This document shows positions 12,201 to 23,332 of a DNA stretch of 64,000 nt, in pieces. Each line of letters opens with the position of its first letter. Within the stretch, counting starts at the first letter, position 1. The stretch lies in NCBI GenBank assembly GCA_012932295.1, contig JAAONU010000019.1:26925647-26989646 (forward strand). The letters are read 5' to 3'. This stretch comes from Cyclina sinensis (lineage: Eukaryota; Mollusca; Bivalvia; Venerida; Veneridae). The notes below the pieces were generated by a model. The model was not told the DNA's origin, searched no databases, and saw nothing but the letters and a program-made list of their open reading frames with translations. Position numbers and translations under genes: made by a program.

Positions 12201-15200
12201 TTGAGGAATTGGGCCCTGATCTTAATTTTCAATTAGCGAGAAACTAATCCCTGCTAAAAATCTTCTGTGATATAACTTGTATATTTTGTAGTTTTGGAAT
12301 CATCCAGGGGATGATGATTGCAATGAAGAAGTCCTGGTTTCTACAACTTGGCGGGTTTGATCCCGGCATGAAGATCTGGGGCAGCGAGCAGATGGAACTC
12401 TCTATAAAGGTGAGTCATCTTACATTTGGGGTCGACTGCTTATAGCAGTCGTAAAATCACGTCCGACACAAAAAAGTCTGAAAGAAATAAGTTGTAATAC
12501 ATCTATTTTCAAAGCTTAAATTGAATGCGAAAAAGTGCTATCTGTATTTTAAAAGAAACTTATAAAAAATGACCTATGCCCCTGGAGTTTTGTTCCGTCC
12601 CAGTATGACTACAGCTACACCCCTTAAAATGGTAAAAATGGACATTTCAAAGATTGTGTCGCGCGTAGCTCCTAACGAAATTGAAATGAAATCATGGAAC
12701 CTTTCATGAATGTTTGCCACGATGAGATGTTGTATTAATGTTTTTTTTTTTTTGTTTTTTTTTTTGTTTTTTTTTTGGGGGGGTGGGGTTGCAGCTAGTC
12801 CAAGTATGACCACGATTACAGCTCTAAATAACTAAAAATAGGAATTTTATAGATTGTGTCACCCATAGCTCTTAAAGAATTTGAAATGAAATCACGAAAT
12901 CTTTCATGAATATTTGCCTTAAAGAATTGTTGTACACATGGAGTTTAGTTGTCAGTTCATCGCATATGGCCTTTGAAATAGTTAAAATTGTATTTCAAAG
13001 TGTGTGTGGCGTAACTCCTAAAGGGTATGAAATGAAATCACGAGACCTTCAATGAATATTTGCCATAGTGGATTGTTGTACACCTGTGGTTTTAGTTGGA
13101 GCTCGTCCCAGTATGGGTACAGTTATGGCTATACGATACGTTAGGCGTCGACAAGTGTACTATGTAGGCATTCGACCAATGAATTTTATGTTGTGTTGTT
13201 GTTTGTTGATGGTGTGTAAATCTGTCCTCTTCCTCAGGTTCTCCGGAAGTGGCAGCAATTCAAAAAGTTTAACTTTTGTCATTTTGGAAAGGTTGTCAGG
13301 GTGTCAAAGGCAAAATGTTTTTTGAAGTTATACTGTATCTTATCGGTCTTGCTTTCATTTGAATGTGATTTTGGATGGCTTGTCTAAGAAATTATATATT
13401 TTTTTAAAAATGTTGCGAACATAATCATTTTACATTATACTAAGAATGGTCAAATGCCAACAAATGGACATAAGTATGTTAAGAATTTGAAAATAAAGAT
13501 ATTAATTCGATAAAGAATAATACCACTTCTGAATAAAAAAACTGAAATTTCTATCTATTTGAGCTTTTATCATCGGTACCTGTTGCCTACATGACCGACG
13601 CCCCCTCAAGAGATTAGTTATTTTATGTTGTGGGTGTAGTGCAAGATACAGAAAGCATCCCGTTCCAGAGACACTCCTGGCTCTTTTGCACGCTCCGTGT
13701 ACAGGACTGATACATGGTACCTCGGTTTAACGTCTCATCCGAAAGACAATAAGCAATGTTAGTGGAGGAGCGAGGGATCGATCTCGGGACCCCTGGGTTA
13801 TCATTCCAGCGCGTTACCACTGGACCACTGATTCGCTCCTACTGAAATTTCTGTCTGGTTTAGCAAATATGAATCTGTCTGATCTTAAAAGTTAAAACGG
13901 CCCTTTTAAAGCTCCCATTCTAGTACAAGAAGACTAAAGGGAAGGCGTCATTAAAATAAAAAAAAGACATTTAACAGTAAGTAAAATGATTTTTAGGGTA
14001 AAACTTCTTTCTAGGTAATTTTCAGATCAAATAAGTTGTGTCAATATCAAAGTCAAAAATAATTATTATTAGGTCTGGACGTGTGGTGGACGCGTGGAGA
14101 TGATCCCTTGTTCGTTCGTTGCTCATATGTTCCGGAGAAATGTGTGGAAAATGAGAGATGAAGGAGTGCAGAACATTCTCCGGGTGGCCGAGGTCTGGAT
14201 GGATGAGCATAAATACAAAATACATGAATACTATCATAATAGAAGGAAAACGGTAAGATTAACAACACTTTGAAATAAAACTTCGAGGTGTAAATGTGGA
14301 AAATTGCTATCTGCTTCTTTATTTTTATAGCTCTTAGAACCTTTCGCATTCAACTCACGATTTACACTCAGCCTTTTAGAAAATATAATAAGTTGCAAAC
14401 CAGTTAATTTACGACTAACTTATCTCATCAAGAAAAATGTATCTAAGGTATGATATTGATTTCCTGGGTCTAAAAATCTAAAAATTGTTCTCCTTTTCTT
14501 AGCAAAAAAAAAAAGAACTTTCAAATTCAGTTTTATATCCCTTATGTGTAGGTAATGTTACTGGAAGATTTCTTCTGCATGTGTATTTACAAATCAAGAT
14601 CAGTGGTAAAAATACGCAACAAAAATGTACTGAACGGATGTTAAATTGAACCTTGCTTTGAGATTTTTGTTAAAATTTTGTTAGTTATCATTTGACCTTG
14701 AATCCACAATGAATGTTTCTCTCTGACTTTAACAACATATGCATTGTACTTGTATGTGAGTTATCTGTTTATAATATGCTTTGTTCAATTTTTTAGATTG
14801 ACATAGGAGATGTTTCCGATAGAATAAAAATTCGAAAGGAAAACAACTGTAAGTCATTCAACTTCTATCTGGATAAAATTCATGAGTTTGCGGACTTCGA
14901 ATTTACCGAAATTCGAAATAAAGGAGCTGTAAGTAGCTCTGCGTTGATCTTTGTAATAAACCTGAATACTTAATTTCTGAATGTCAACTTGTTTTTACTC
15001 GAACATGTCTGTATATCAAATTATGGGGTGAAATTATTATTCTTCTTATTTAAATTGTTGTTGTGGTTATTAACATTATAATCATTATCAGCATCATCAT
15101 AATCATCACCATTGCATTTTGGATGGGCTAAATATGTTTAAATTTTAAAACCTAAGGTGACTTTAAACTTATATTACCTAGAAAATTAACTACTGTTAAT

Positions 15201-17087
15201 TTCTTAAAAACCCTAAAAATACTTCACGAAATAACATTTCAGGTTTTTAAACGTTTTCTATCAAATTCACTCCCCTATATCGTAATGCCTTGTTTATTCA
15301 GATGCCGTATTTTGTTTCAGATTAGGAATTTTGCTACAGAAATGTGTTTAGACCCTTTGCCCACCAAAAGGGGACCAATACAGTACTGGTGTCATGGAGA
15401 CGAGATACAAGTATATAAATATATAATATTTTTCATGTGTACTTAAGTAAAATGTATGAAGCACTTTCATTGACCAAGGTCAAATCAAATAGTCTGTGGT
15501 CGTTTGATGATTAAAGGCGCTGAAATTACCGTTGCCTTTACCTGACAAAGATACGATGATTCGAACCACTCTACCGATCGTGTTATTAATGATAGAACGT
15601 TGGTGGTTTCTTTTAAATGCTGGTCTGGAAACAATTCTTTTTGTGAACTGACCGCCTTGTAGAATCTGGGGTAATGTTCAAAAAAGTGTTTTACACAATG
15701 CAACTAACTGGCCAAAATTAGCTGTATTCGTAAGTGTCTTTTGTGAACAGACGTTCAAATACATTGCGGTCAATGGCATGAGGTCTCTTTCAGACTTGTG
15801 GGGTCAAGACCAGTTGATAAGCCTTTAGTCAGGTACCCAGCTCATATCAATAGAATACATAGTAAACAGGGGATGGGTTATCCAGACTAATGAGCCTTCA
15901 GGTTTTAAAGTAAATGATTTTTTCTAAAGCTGGTTTTAAATAGTGCAAATGTTCAAGCCGGGAAAATAGTTTTAATAGTTTTAAGTTTCATTGTAGTGGT
16001 AAATATATAGCATTATCCCATGACAAATTCTTTTTGAAATTCAGTATAACCATTACATCTTTTGTATTACACACGTGTAATATAAAGGCTAACAAAACAT
16101 TAAGCATTTTCTTCTTTCCTCAAATAAATATGATATTGGTCCTATTTCAAAGAGACGTCTTCCTATGTTCAGTATTTCCGACATAAGTATTTTGACATTT
16201 CATTTGGAAATATTTTCTTGGCATATATTTTGTAACAGCTTTTTTCAGTATACATGTAGTGCCAATAAATATAGCTACGGTCTTTGAGACCTATACGGTT
16301 GTTTTGGTCATTTGATAAAAAGAATCTGACACTCGTTAACATTCCATGTACTTTTACTCACTTTTATTCAGCTCGTCCAGGGATAATGTTATTAAGCTCG
16401 CCACATGCTCGCTTAATAACATTTTTTCCTGAACTCGTTGAATATAAGGTATATTATATGAAACGAAAACCAGATCCTATGTATAAGTATTTTCAGATGT
16501 AATGTTTGCTTTCAGTATTTTGAACTGACACAGTCTGGAAAACTGCGGTTTCTGGAGCATTGTATGTTACCAAAGGGAAACAACTCTGCTGGATTGAAAT
16601 TTTGTACACATGAAATTCCAGATGAAAGCGAGGCAGAATGGGACTACACAAATGTAATCTTTAGTCTTTGAACACACAGATGTTAAAGTGCTAGAAAATG
16701 AAAAATGATACATAAAATACTGTAATATGGACCAGTTATACTGGTATACAAAGTGACCTGGTAAATTTTAGAAACTTAAATATGCACCGACGGGTGTTTT
16801 TACAAAAACAGTCATCACCAATCGTTTTACTTCAAAATTTTCGAAATTTTCATTGTGAACAGAGCTTCAATTCCTTTGATTTAGGTTGAATATTGTTAAA
16901 ATCATGTATGACTTGCCCAGTACGTCTGGACTAATTCGTTTTGTGTTATTTTCAGGATAATCAGATTATGCACGTAAAAAGCAGACGTTGCCTAACAGCA
17001 GCAGACGATAAAAAGACGATTGAATTGAACACGTGCTCCGATACTGATCCTCATCAGATGTGGTCATGGTACGTGATGAAAGACTGA
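3226..17087 (+). CDS. Polypeptide N-acetylgalactosaminyltransferase-like protein (GALNT family)
   Basis: Eleven exons: 3226-3445, 5796-5949, 6881-7047, 10682-10846, 11228-11447, 12292-12409, 14073-14252, 14797-14928, 15321-15410, 16516-16653, 16956-17087. All junctions are GT..AG and phase-consistent; the sum is 1716 nt, 571 aa, normal for the family. Residues 7-24 form a type II signal anchor, as expected for a Golgi enzyme that transfers GalNAc from UDP-GalNAc to Ser/Thr to begin mucin-type O-glycans. The GT-A domain (about 127-440) shows CREIKYPDNLPQTGIVIPF, EIVLVDDGS, a metal-binding D228-C-H230 (usually DSH), DPGMKIWGSEQ (usually WGGEN) and VWTCGGRVEMIPCSFVAH with H366. GDVSDRI and a C-terminal ricin-B-type lectin domain (about 450-571) follow. 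Oddities: the FHNE motif reads FKDE and the loop PTMAGGLF reads PFGIIQGMMI. Family assignment is secure; activity and isoform are not. AATAAA lies at 17434. Confidence 0.93.
5005..6051. repeat. 56-bp inverted-repeat pair bracketing GALNT exon 2
   Basis: 5005-5060 and the reverse complement of 5996-6051 match at 54 of 56 positions; the shared core includes TTGGCTTTTCGTTGCCAGGA. The pair encloses intron 1 sequence, exon 2 (5796-5949) and the exon 2 donor. It could be the two ends of one transposon that captured the exon, or two solo copies inserted in opposite directions. Confidence 0.75.
6281..6710. mobile_element. Foldback/MITE-like element in GALNT intron 2
   Basis: The two halves are imperfect inverted repeats: ACATCGTCGG near 6295 matches CCGACGATGT near 6686, and CCGTGGGATAATTGACTG near 6343 matches the complement of CAATTGTCCCACGG near 6630. 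A central hairpin with TTTCACTGG and CCAGTGAAA arms sits at 6540-6589. No ORF. Ends are approximate and no target duplication was resolved. Confidence 0.55.
6725..6782 (+). other. Two pol III B-box-like motifs (possible SINE debris)
   Basis: GGTTCGTATCCC at about 6726 and GGTTTGAATCC at 6772-6782 resemble tRNA T-arm (B-box) sequences, just 100 bases before GALNT exon 3. No convincing A box or full cloverleaf could be drawn. Confidence 0.25.
7109..8697. repeat. Dispersed repeat with about ten 145-bp tandem units
   Basis: After a head containing the palindrome AGGGCCATGATGGCCCT and CGCTCACCTGAG (7111-7145), units recur almost exactly every 145 bases: the phrase around CTCTGTGACCTAG ends its GTG at about 7174, 7320, 7466, 7611, 7756, 7901, 8046, 8191, 8336 and 8481. 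The array closes with an ACGG microsatellite (8609-8645) and a tail with ACAGGTGAGCT, complementary to the head's CTCACCTG. Open frames on the minus strand here are products of the repeat. The array fills much of GALNT intron 3. Confidence 0.85.
8870..8897. repeat. GTT trinucleotide microsatellite
   Basis: About eight TTG/GTT units in GALNT intron 3, between the 145-bp array and the Tc1 element. Confidence 0.7.
9083..10622 (-). mobile_element. Tc1/mariner-type transposon, 1.54 kb, non-autonomous
   Basis: Left end CACTGCTCAAATTAATT after TA (9083) matches right end AATTAATTTGAGCAGTG before TA (10622); the inverted repeats agree over about 28 bp with two mismatches and are flanked by the TA dinucleotide typical of Tc1 insertion. 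The interior holds a minus-strand transposase remnant (separate entry). It lies in GALNT intron 3, and its right end is only 59 bases from the exon 4 acceptor. Confidence 0.9.
9326..10380 (-). pseudogene. Tc1-family transposase, broken (DD34E type)
   Basis: Reading from about 10380 leftward, an N-terminal helix-turn-helix region (VARAVQMIENG, then SRSVVARLSSRYQETG in another frame) is followed by the segment 10132-9905 and, after a stop, the catalytic segment 9901-9326. The latter has QDNARAHTA and WPASFPDLKPIEHVWD: the second Asp and the Glu are separated by 34 residues, the Tc1 spacing. The segment expected between REHV..QLRH and VRVWRRQGERY, which carries the first catalytic Asp of the family, is missing. 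At least one frameshift, one internal stop and this deletion make it inactive. A poly-C run at 9370-9389 disrupts the 3' end. Confidence 0.88.
12580..13130. repeat. Degenerate 150-200-bp tandem repeat in GALNT intron 6
   Basis: About four diverged copies share GTCCCAGTATGAC-like starts (12600, 12802, about 12961, 13110), an AGATTGTGTC core and GAAATGAAATCAC..CTTTCATGAATATTTGCC. One copy is expanded by poly-T/G (12742-12788). Probably a dispersed repeat with internal tandem structure, unrelated in sequence to the 145-bp array. Confidence 0.6.
13541..13856 (-). mobile_element. tRNA-derived SINE, full length, with target-site duplications
   Basis: The minus strand from about 13840 to 13553 begins with a tRNA-like head (CAGTGGTCCAGTGGTAACGC, then GAGATCGATCCC as B box) and ends in an AAATAGATAG-type tail. 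ACTGAAATTTCT flanks it at 13541-13552 and 13841-13852 (16 bases with one mismatch if extended), a clear target-site duplication. It is homologous over its whole length to the plus-strand copy at 36241-36546. It sits in GALNT intron 6. Confidence 0.88.
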
Positions 17088-17433
17088 TGCAAAATCTGGA
17101 TGACATTTTGTGCGCAACTGTTGCTTTACAAACAAACTGTGCTTTTTTGGAAAATAATAATGCTTCAGTATTGGACTTGCATAGAATGATTACATGGCTT
17201 ATCTAGCTGGTCTTAAATATTGTTAATTGTGTAACGGTGCATTTAAAAAAAAGTGGTATTGTTGTAGATAGCCAATATCTTAATGACTGAGTTGTCGAAC
17301 GCTTCTCTTGCGAAAGATAGAAATAAGCTGGTGTGTCTAGTTTGATAGTTGGACGTGCCTAACCAATGGAAAACTCTATTTATGAGATTCAAACTATAGG
17401 TAGCCTCTTGTTGGTGACACCCAGTTCTTTTGC

Positions 17434-17439
17434 AATAAA
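17434..17439 (+). terminator. Candidate poly(A) signal of the GALNT gene
   Basis: AATAAA 347 bases after the stop codon; the nearest good hexamer downstream. Confidence 0.4.
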
Positions 17440-19244
17440 CTGAATATATATCAGTATTTAAAGTCACTAATGACTTTGTTCTTTTTTCATGATTCAGCTT
17501 TTGGTAACTGATAATGAATGTCTTGGAGAGGTCGTTTTTTCTCGTCAGTCTTAAGTTCAATTTCAACAATACTATTGGAGAGGAATTCTCGTGTATGCAT
17601 AAAGAAAAAAAAGGCGCAATAAGGCGAGCATTTTTCGGCTAAAGAAGATAGCTGAATACTGTACTGAACTTATTTTTACATTGCTGCGTTACACACTGAG
17701 ACCCTTTTTTAACTGGATACATGCAACCTTTTGCCGTAACTGTTTTTATCTTTCCTTCTCCTTTTTTTCTTTGTTACAAAGCTTAACAAAAGGGTCACAT
17801 TGTCAGGTATTGCTCAGTTGATTTAAATAATAAAAAAAAGACAAAAAATCTAAACAATTCACTTCCAAAACAAAAAGAAACAAACGATGATCCAAATGAA
17901 GGAAATATTAAAAATAAAAACATGCTTGAAAGCTATGAAAAGAGTTCGTATTTCCTTGACAGGGCATCTACGTAAAGAACTTACCAGGTCAGGACGTCCT
18001 GACAAATATCCTTGTAAAGTTATGTTTACTTAGAAGTCCAACTTCGACATCTGCCTCAAACAAGAAAAAGCAATACAAAATGAAGACAACTTGGTAAGAT
18101 GTTATCAAAACTATGTTAATTGTCCAACTTTGTACATCACTTAAGCAGAAAGTAGTTCATAAGGTCATGGTCAAGGCCTTAGAATATTAATTGCTTACCT
18201 ATAAATGTTTTAAAGGAAGCATTTAAAAGATGTTCCATCGTAACATCATAACATTGTATAACACGCGTACACTTGCAGGCTACAGCGTCTGAACAAAGTT
18301 GGTATACGCCGACTTGTCACTGCTGTAAATCAAATACGAACTTCAGTTCTAAACATTTTCGTATCTAAACATATGTTTTAACAATTCATTAATATACCTA
18401 ATGTTAAGCACCCTCCTTCAAGGAAGGACTCTTGCTATTGCGATTTTAGACAAGAAGAAGTTTAATGTTTTAAGGCTGAGAAACCACTTTTACCATATCG
18501 ACAAAGCTATACCTCGTATAGGACGTAAAAAATTACATGGGGACATAGAGAAGCAAACCCATTCTTAGTATATTAACTAGAAACAGTACGAAATGATTCA
18601 ATGTTTTTTTTTTGAGCAAAGTGTGGGCTTGAAATATAGAGTAAATACAAAAGGTCATAAATTATAAGAAAATGTGCCTTTTCCATCTCTTTTACGTAGT
18701 AACCAAAATACTAAATTGAAGAGCAAATTTCCTAAGCAAAGCTTGTGTCAGATTTTTTTACAGAAATGTGGAGAAATATAAGTCATTCCTTATAACTGTC
18801 TAGCAGAGTAAAGTGGACGAACCGTGTCCGAAACAGTAACCAGATAAACAAACTTAGTCCGTCGTGAGGAGGCAATGTACCCGTCTCTCATTCCTCCCAT
18901 TTCTTTTAGCTTTCTTCCGGTAATGCTTGACTCTATATTTAATCAAACATGTCGTATGACAGTTGAAAATACGCGCAATCTTTTAAGATTTTTTGCACGA
19001 TTTTTTACATTTAGCAGATCAAGCATGGAGGGTTACAGTTCTCAAAACCTCGAAGGCTCTTTAAGAGAGGGAGTTGAGTAATATTTGTGACGTTTTTCGT
19101 TTGCAAACATTTACTTCTTCAAGTTTTTTATCGGTAAGGCCTGGGCTGATTAAGATTTATTTGGTATCACTTGAACGTTATTGTTATCAGAACAAAATGG
19201 GATATGTACGTAGTTTCAGGTTGTGACTATCAAGCGTGGTAGTA

Positions 19245-19690
19245 TACATGGCGTATACATGTATGTCCTTTATAAGCATACGGGAATATAAAGGAGCTGA
19301 CCCATTGTTAACATATCGAATGCAAAATTATGAAATATGTGCTTCGGGCGGAGTGTGGACTTGAAGTCTGCACCTGAATGTGGTCTGCTACGTATGCGCG
19401 CGTTAGAATGAAAAGCAGATTCCTGTGCGAACTTTCCTCTTCCAGCTAATGTTTGGAAAGTCTCAACACAAAAAATGTACGTTTAGAAAGCAAAACGTGA
19501 TAGCTCTGTGTTTTTTCAGTTCTCAAAGATACGAAAGGAGTATTTTACAGTATATATATCGTATATGCCTTATACAGGCATGCGGTAATATAATGGAGCT
19601 GACCCACTATTGATACATACTCGTGAAAATATATTATGCTTTTGACAGTGTGTGGGCTTCAAGTCTGGGTTTGAGAAATTTTGCTTATTT
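19245..19690. repeat. Direct duplication, about 302 bp apart
   Basis: GGAGCTGACCCA occurs at 19293 and 19595 in matching contexts (TATGCCTTATA-CAGGCAT-GCGGTAATATAA type before, GTGTGGGCTTCAAGTCTG type after). The copies are diverged, suggesting an old tandem duplication. Confidence 0.5.
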
Positions 19691-21291
19691 CGTTTCTTTC
19701 AAATGACAGTCGCTAGACTTAAGAGCTGACAAAGACTTATTCACTTTAGCATATTTTGATACTGGCATTTGATAATTTCTCTTAACCTATGTATAAAAAT
19801 AAAAGTAACCTTGAAAACCTATAAAAATCATTGCCCAACATCACTGATTTGTTGTTTTTGCAAACTTTTTGTATGTTTTTTAAATAACAGATTTACTGAA
19901 TGCGCTAGAAAAAAACTACTCATACGCGAAATTATTGCTAGGCTTCCTTAAATCCAAATGCCAAGAAACTATGTTTAAAGTCATTAACTTACTTACAATT
20001 TAAAGAAACTATTATAACTCAGTATAATATTACTATCTTAGTTTTTCCCCTCACATAGACAACGAATTTTGCAATGAAACGTGAAGTTTCTACAGTTCTT
20101 TGTATTCATTTTCCTCATTTCAGTTAGTTTTTGAAAAGATTGTCATTATAAGGTGCCGGCTTCCCCATGTAGTTGTAAGTAAACGAAAATTTAGTGAATG
20201 TTCCTATTACAGCAGGTGGCATTTATCACCATGCCATATTGTTTGTTATACTGAAGTATTTCACGTCTGCAGGACTTATTCACTGTGTAAATAAAATCTT
20301 GAAATCTCTTTTTACGTGACGAGTGCTTATTTAAGTGCTACGGCTATTAGCTTTGTGCTATTTCAAGATCCAGTCCTTTACTATTGGCCAATGTCTATCA
20401 ATACCATGATAGTTATATACCAAACCCACATTTGCTGGCCGTGCAGAGGTTGTCCTTAAAAATCTTAAAAATGGGCGAAATCCTGGGTATCTAGAGAGGC
20501 GCGTTTTCGGGAATCTGTAAGAGAATTTTTCTAATCATTTGTTTGAAAATCTATCATTTACTTAAGCTTCGAAGTTTTATCCGAGTTGTTAAGCATTGTA
20601 ATAAATTTATTACCTTTGTATGCACACATTCTGTAGAAGAAAATACTGCACTGTTTAACCTGTTGTTTCTGATTATCCGACAAAAGGATAGATGTACGAG
20701 TATATCTCATGAAAGTTATATAAAACATTTTGTAACATAACCTGTCGTGAATATGCTGCATGAAAGGAGCAGGTCGGTTTTTAATCATTTGACATCCTTG
20801 TTTGGTGAGCGGATATTTGAATGTTAAGGTTTAAAAAATGTATCCTGAATATAAATTATTTACTTTACAATAGAAAACTGCTAGATGTAAATAAAATATA
20901 TTTAGGCCTAATATTTGTAACATGTCGCCAACTTATTTTGTTTTTTTTCTTTAAATTATAAAGATTAATGATAATAAAATAATTAATATTTTTAAGTTAT
21001 TGTTATGTAATACAGCCTAAGGTCATTTAAAGTAATAAATTGCTGCGACATTACTAGTATATCGATAAATTGATGGAAACACACTAATAGGCCTATATTG
21101 GATATCTCGAATACTTAAGCAGTTTTAACAAGGTGCCACAACCACCCAAACCCTTTTGCGTTTTTTAAAACATGTTTGTGTCGTATCGTTTCATATATTG
21201 CTCATTGCCCTTTTATTAAAGTCGCCTTTTTTCTTTTACCTGGGTACAACTCTACCTTTATTGATCAAAATTTATTTTATCATGTTCTCCT

Positions 21292-21345
21292 TGATAATGA
21301 TGATGATAATGTTGATGATGATGACGACGACGACGATGGTGATGC
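21292..21345. repeat. GAT/GAC trinucleotide microsatellite
   Basis: GATGAT and GACGAC runs; the acidic or histidine runs in overlapping open frames come only from this repeat. Confidence 0.75.
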
Positions 21346-22649
21346 AAGTTAACGACAACATGATAATTGTTGTTGGTAAAAACAATAAGAGGCGAAGTTA
21401 CACGGGAAAAAATCGTTGAACGTGTTTTAGGGACCTCGTTCTGCAGTTGAACCCATTTAGCACCATCAATGTGCATATTTAGTAATTTTCATAATTATGA
21501 CAAGTAACGATAAAAGTTCTTGCATTTGTCATATTTCATCAGCTGTCGTCAAGTTCAAGGTTAAATCTTAGAGTAGGACTACTTCGGCTATTACCGTTTA
21601 TCTGTTATTTAGAGGTGTGATAATATCAACCAATGAAATATTTACATTTTGTACACACCCACTGACTAGGCTGACACGTTACGCATTCGCTGTTATCGGC
21701 CACCGCGACGTGTACTGCAAGTCAATTAGTTGTATTTATTTATAGAGCTGTGGACTACATATTAAAGGTATGTTGATTTTATACATTCAAGTTTAAATAG
21801 TGTATAAGACGCAATTATAGAACAAAGCTATAATGTAGGTTTTATAATTAGGTTGTAAGATTTGTAGGTCATAATCTATAACCTATATAATCTATAATCA
21901 TGTATACACACGTTAATACTTCATACCTCAATTTGAGTGACAGCGTCTATCAACACACTTTTTGAACCCAAGCACTAATTGATATATGCAAGTACAGTGT
22001 AGCCCTTTATGATTTGTAAACTACTTGATTGTAATCGTAATTATTTGTCAACAATAAAAAGCTGAAGAGTAAACTGTATTTAACTTTAAAATTTCAAGTT
22101 CAGTACAATCGAACAGTTTTAAATAACCATTAACATAAGGAAATGGCAGTTTGGTTTATTTGTCGATCGCCTTCTATGCTATGTTGAAACTAAGATATTT
22201 AGTCGTTCTGATTTCTGACCTTACAATTTTAAGTGCATGATAGCGTGTAAATGACAGACTCGAGAAATGTTTTTTTTTTTAGATATTTGCATGTCTGTTT
22301 TTGCAGTTGAGCACAAATGATAAATGGCAACTTTTCAGCGATTGAATTCCGTCCAAATGTTTGCACTACGTTGAAATGCACTTCAACGTTGTTTAGTTTT
22401 TTTTGAAACAGTGAAAACTTAAGTGCTTGTAAATATGGTTCGAATAACAGGAAATGCAAGGCCACGAGAAAAGATAAATTCGTATTAATCGAGCCAACGC
22501 TTAACATTCTGTGAGGTTTATTTCTGCCGTTTCTTAAATGCATTTATTCCACATTTTTCTGGAAACATGTAAATTTCTTTTTGCTTGATCACGTTCCTTA
22601 GTTGTAAGCCTGTGCAGCCTATATTGGTAAACTAACCGATTAATAGGCC

Positions 22650-22815
22650 TATATTTCGGTAAGGTTGTGGGTTAGTAATCCTGTAGATTGAAAAATATGT
22701 AGATTTGTAGGCCTATTATTTGGTAAACCTATAATTCGGTAAGCCTAGGTTCATTTGTAAACCTGTGCATTGGTAAGCCTGTTGCTTTGTAAGCCTGTAG
22801 ATTTGCAAACCTGTG
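22650..22815. repeat. Degenerate 16-bp minisatellite
   Basis: About ten units of the form CCTGTAGATTTGTAAG (variants CCTATATTTCGGTAAG, CCTGTGCATTGGTAAG, CCTGTTGCTTTGTAAG) follow each other with a 16-base step and occasional 18-base units. Confidence 0.7.
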
Positions 22816-23075
22816 GGTCCATGCACCATGTGAGTCTTTGTATTGCCCCATAGGATCAGATTCAGGTTTCTTGAAAAGGTCACCCTGGAAGAACGTTTCA
22901 GTGTCAAAGATCTTTTTGAGCGTTTGAACATATATAATGTATATTCAAACTGTGGTCGCAAGTTCTGTCTGTCATTTTTTCGTATTCTATATAGATTCTA
23001 ATTATTTCACGTTATCCTTTCAATCCCTTGTTAAATCTTTATTTAAAGAAAAGAAAATTATTAGACTAATTTGGA

Positions 23076-23332
23076 AGTGCCGTAGCCAGACCTGAAAAAA
23101 CATCGAGGCAGAACGAGTCTAGGGGATCCAGGGGCATGCTCCCCCGGAAATTTTTTTTTTTGCTGAAAAAGAGCGTTTTCCTGTATTCTGGAGTAGTTTT
23201 TGGTGGAATTGAGGCAAATTAGAAAGGTTACTGGGAGTTACTTACAGCTATTGAAAATGGCATATGCCCAAAACAAAACAAAAAAAAACCCGAGGCAGTT
23301 GCCTCGGTGTGCCTCAACGTAGCTACGGCACT
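23076..23332. mobile_element. Small inverted-repeat DNA element (MITE-like)
   Basis: AGTGCCGTAGC at 23076-23086 is matched exactly in reverse complement by GCTACGGCACT at 23322-23332. The interior has a GGGGGCATGCTCCCCC-like palindrome (about 23130) and a CCGAGGCA..TGCCTCGG hairpin (about 23290-23307). Length is 257 bp with no coding capacity. Confidence 0.6.

Noticed and set aside
15540..15600. Minus-strand SINE suggested by GGTTCGAATCATC
   Set aside because: Only a single B-box-like match; no A box, tail or target-site duplication was found.
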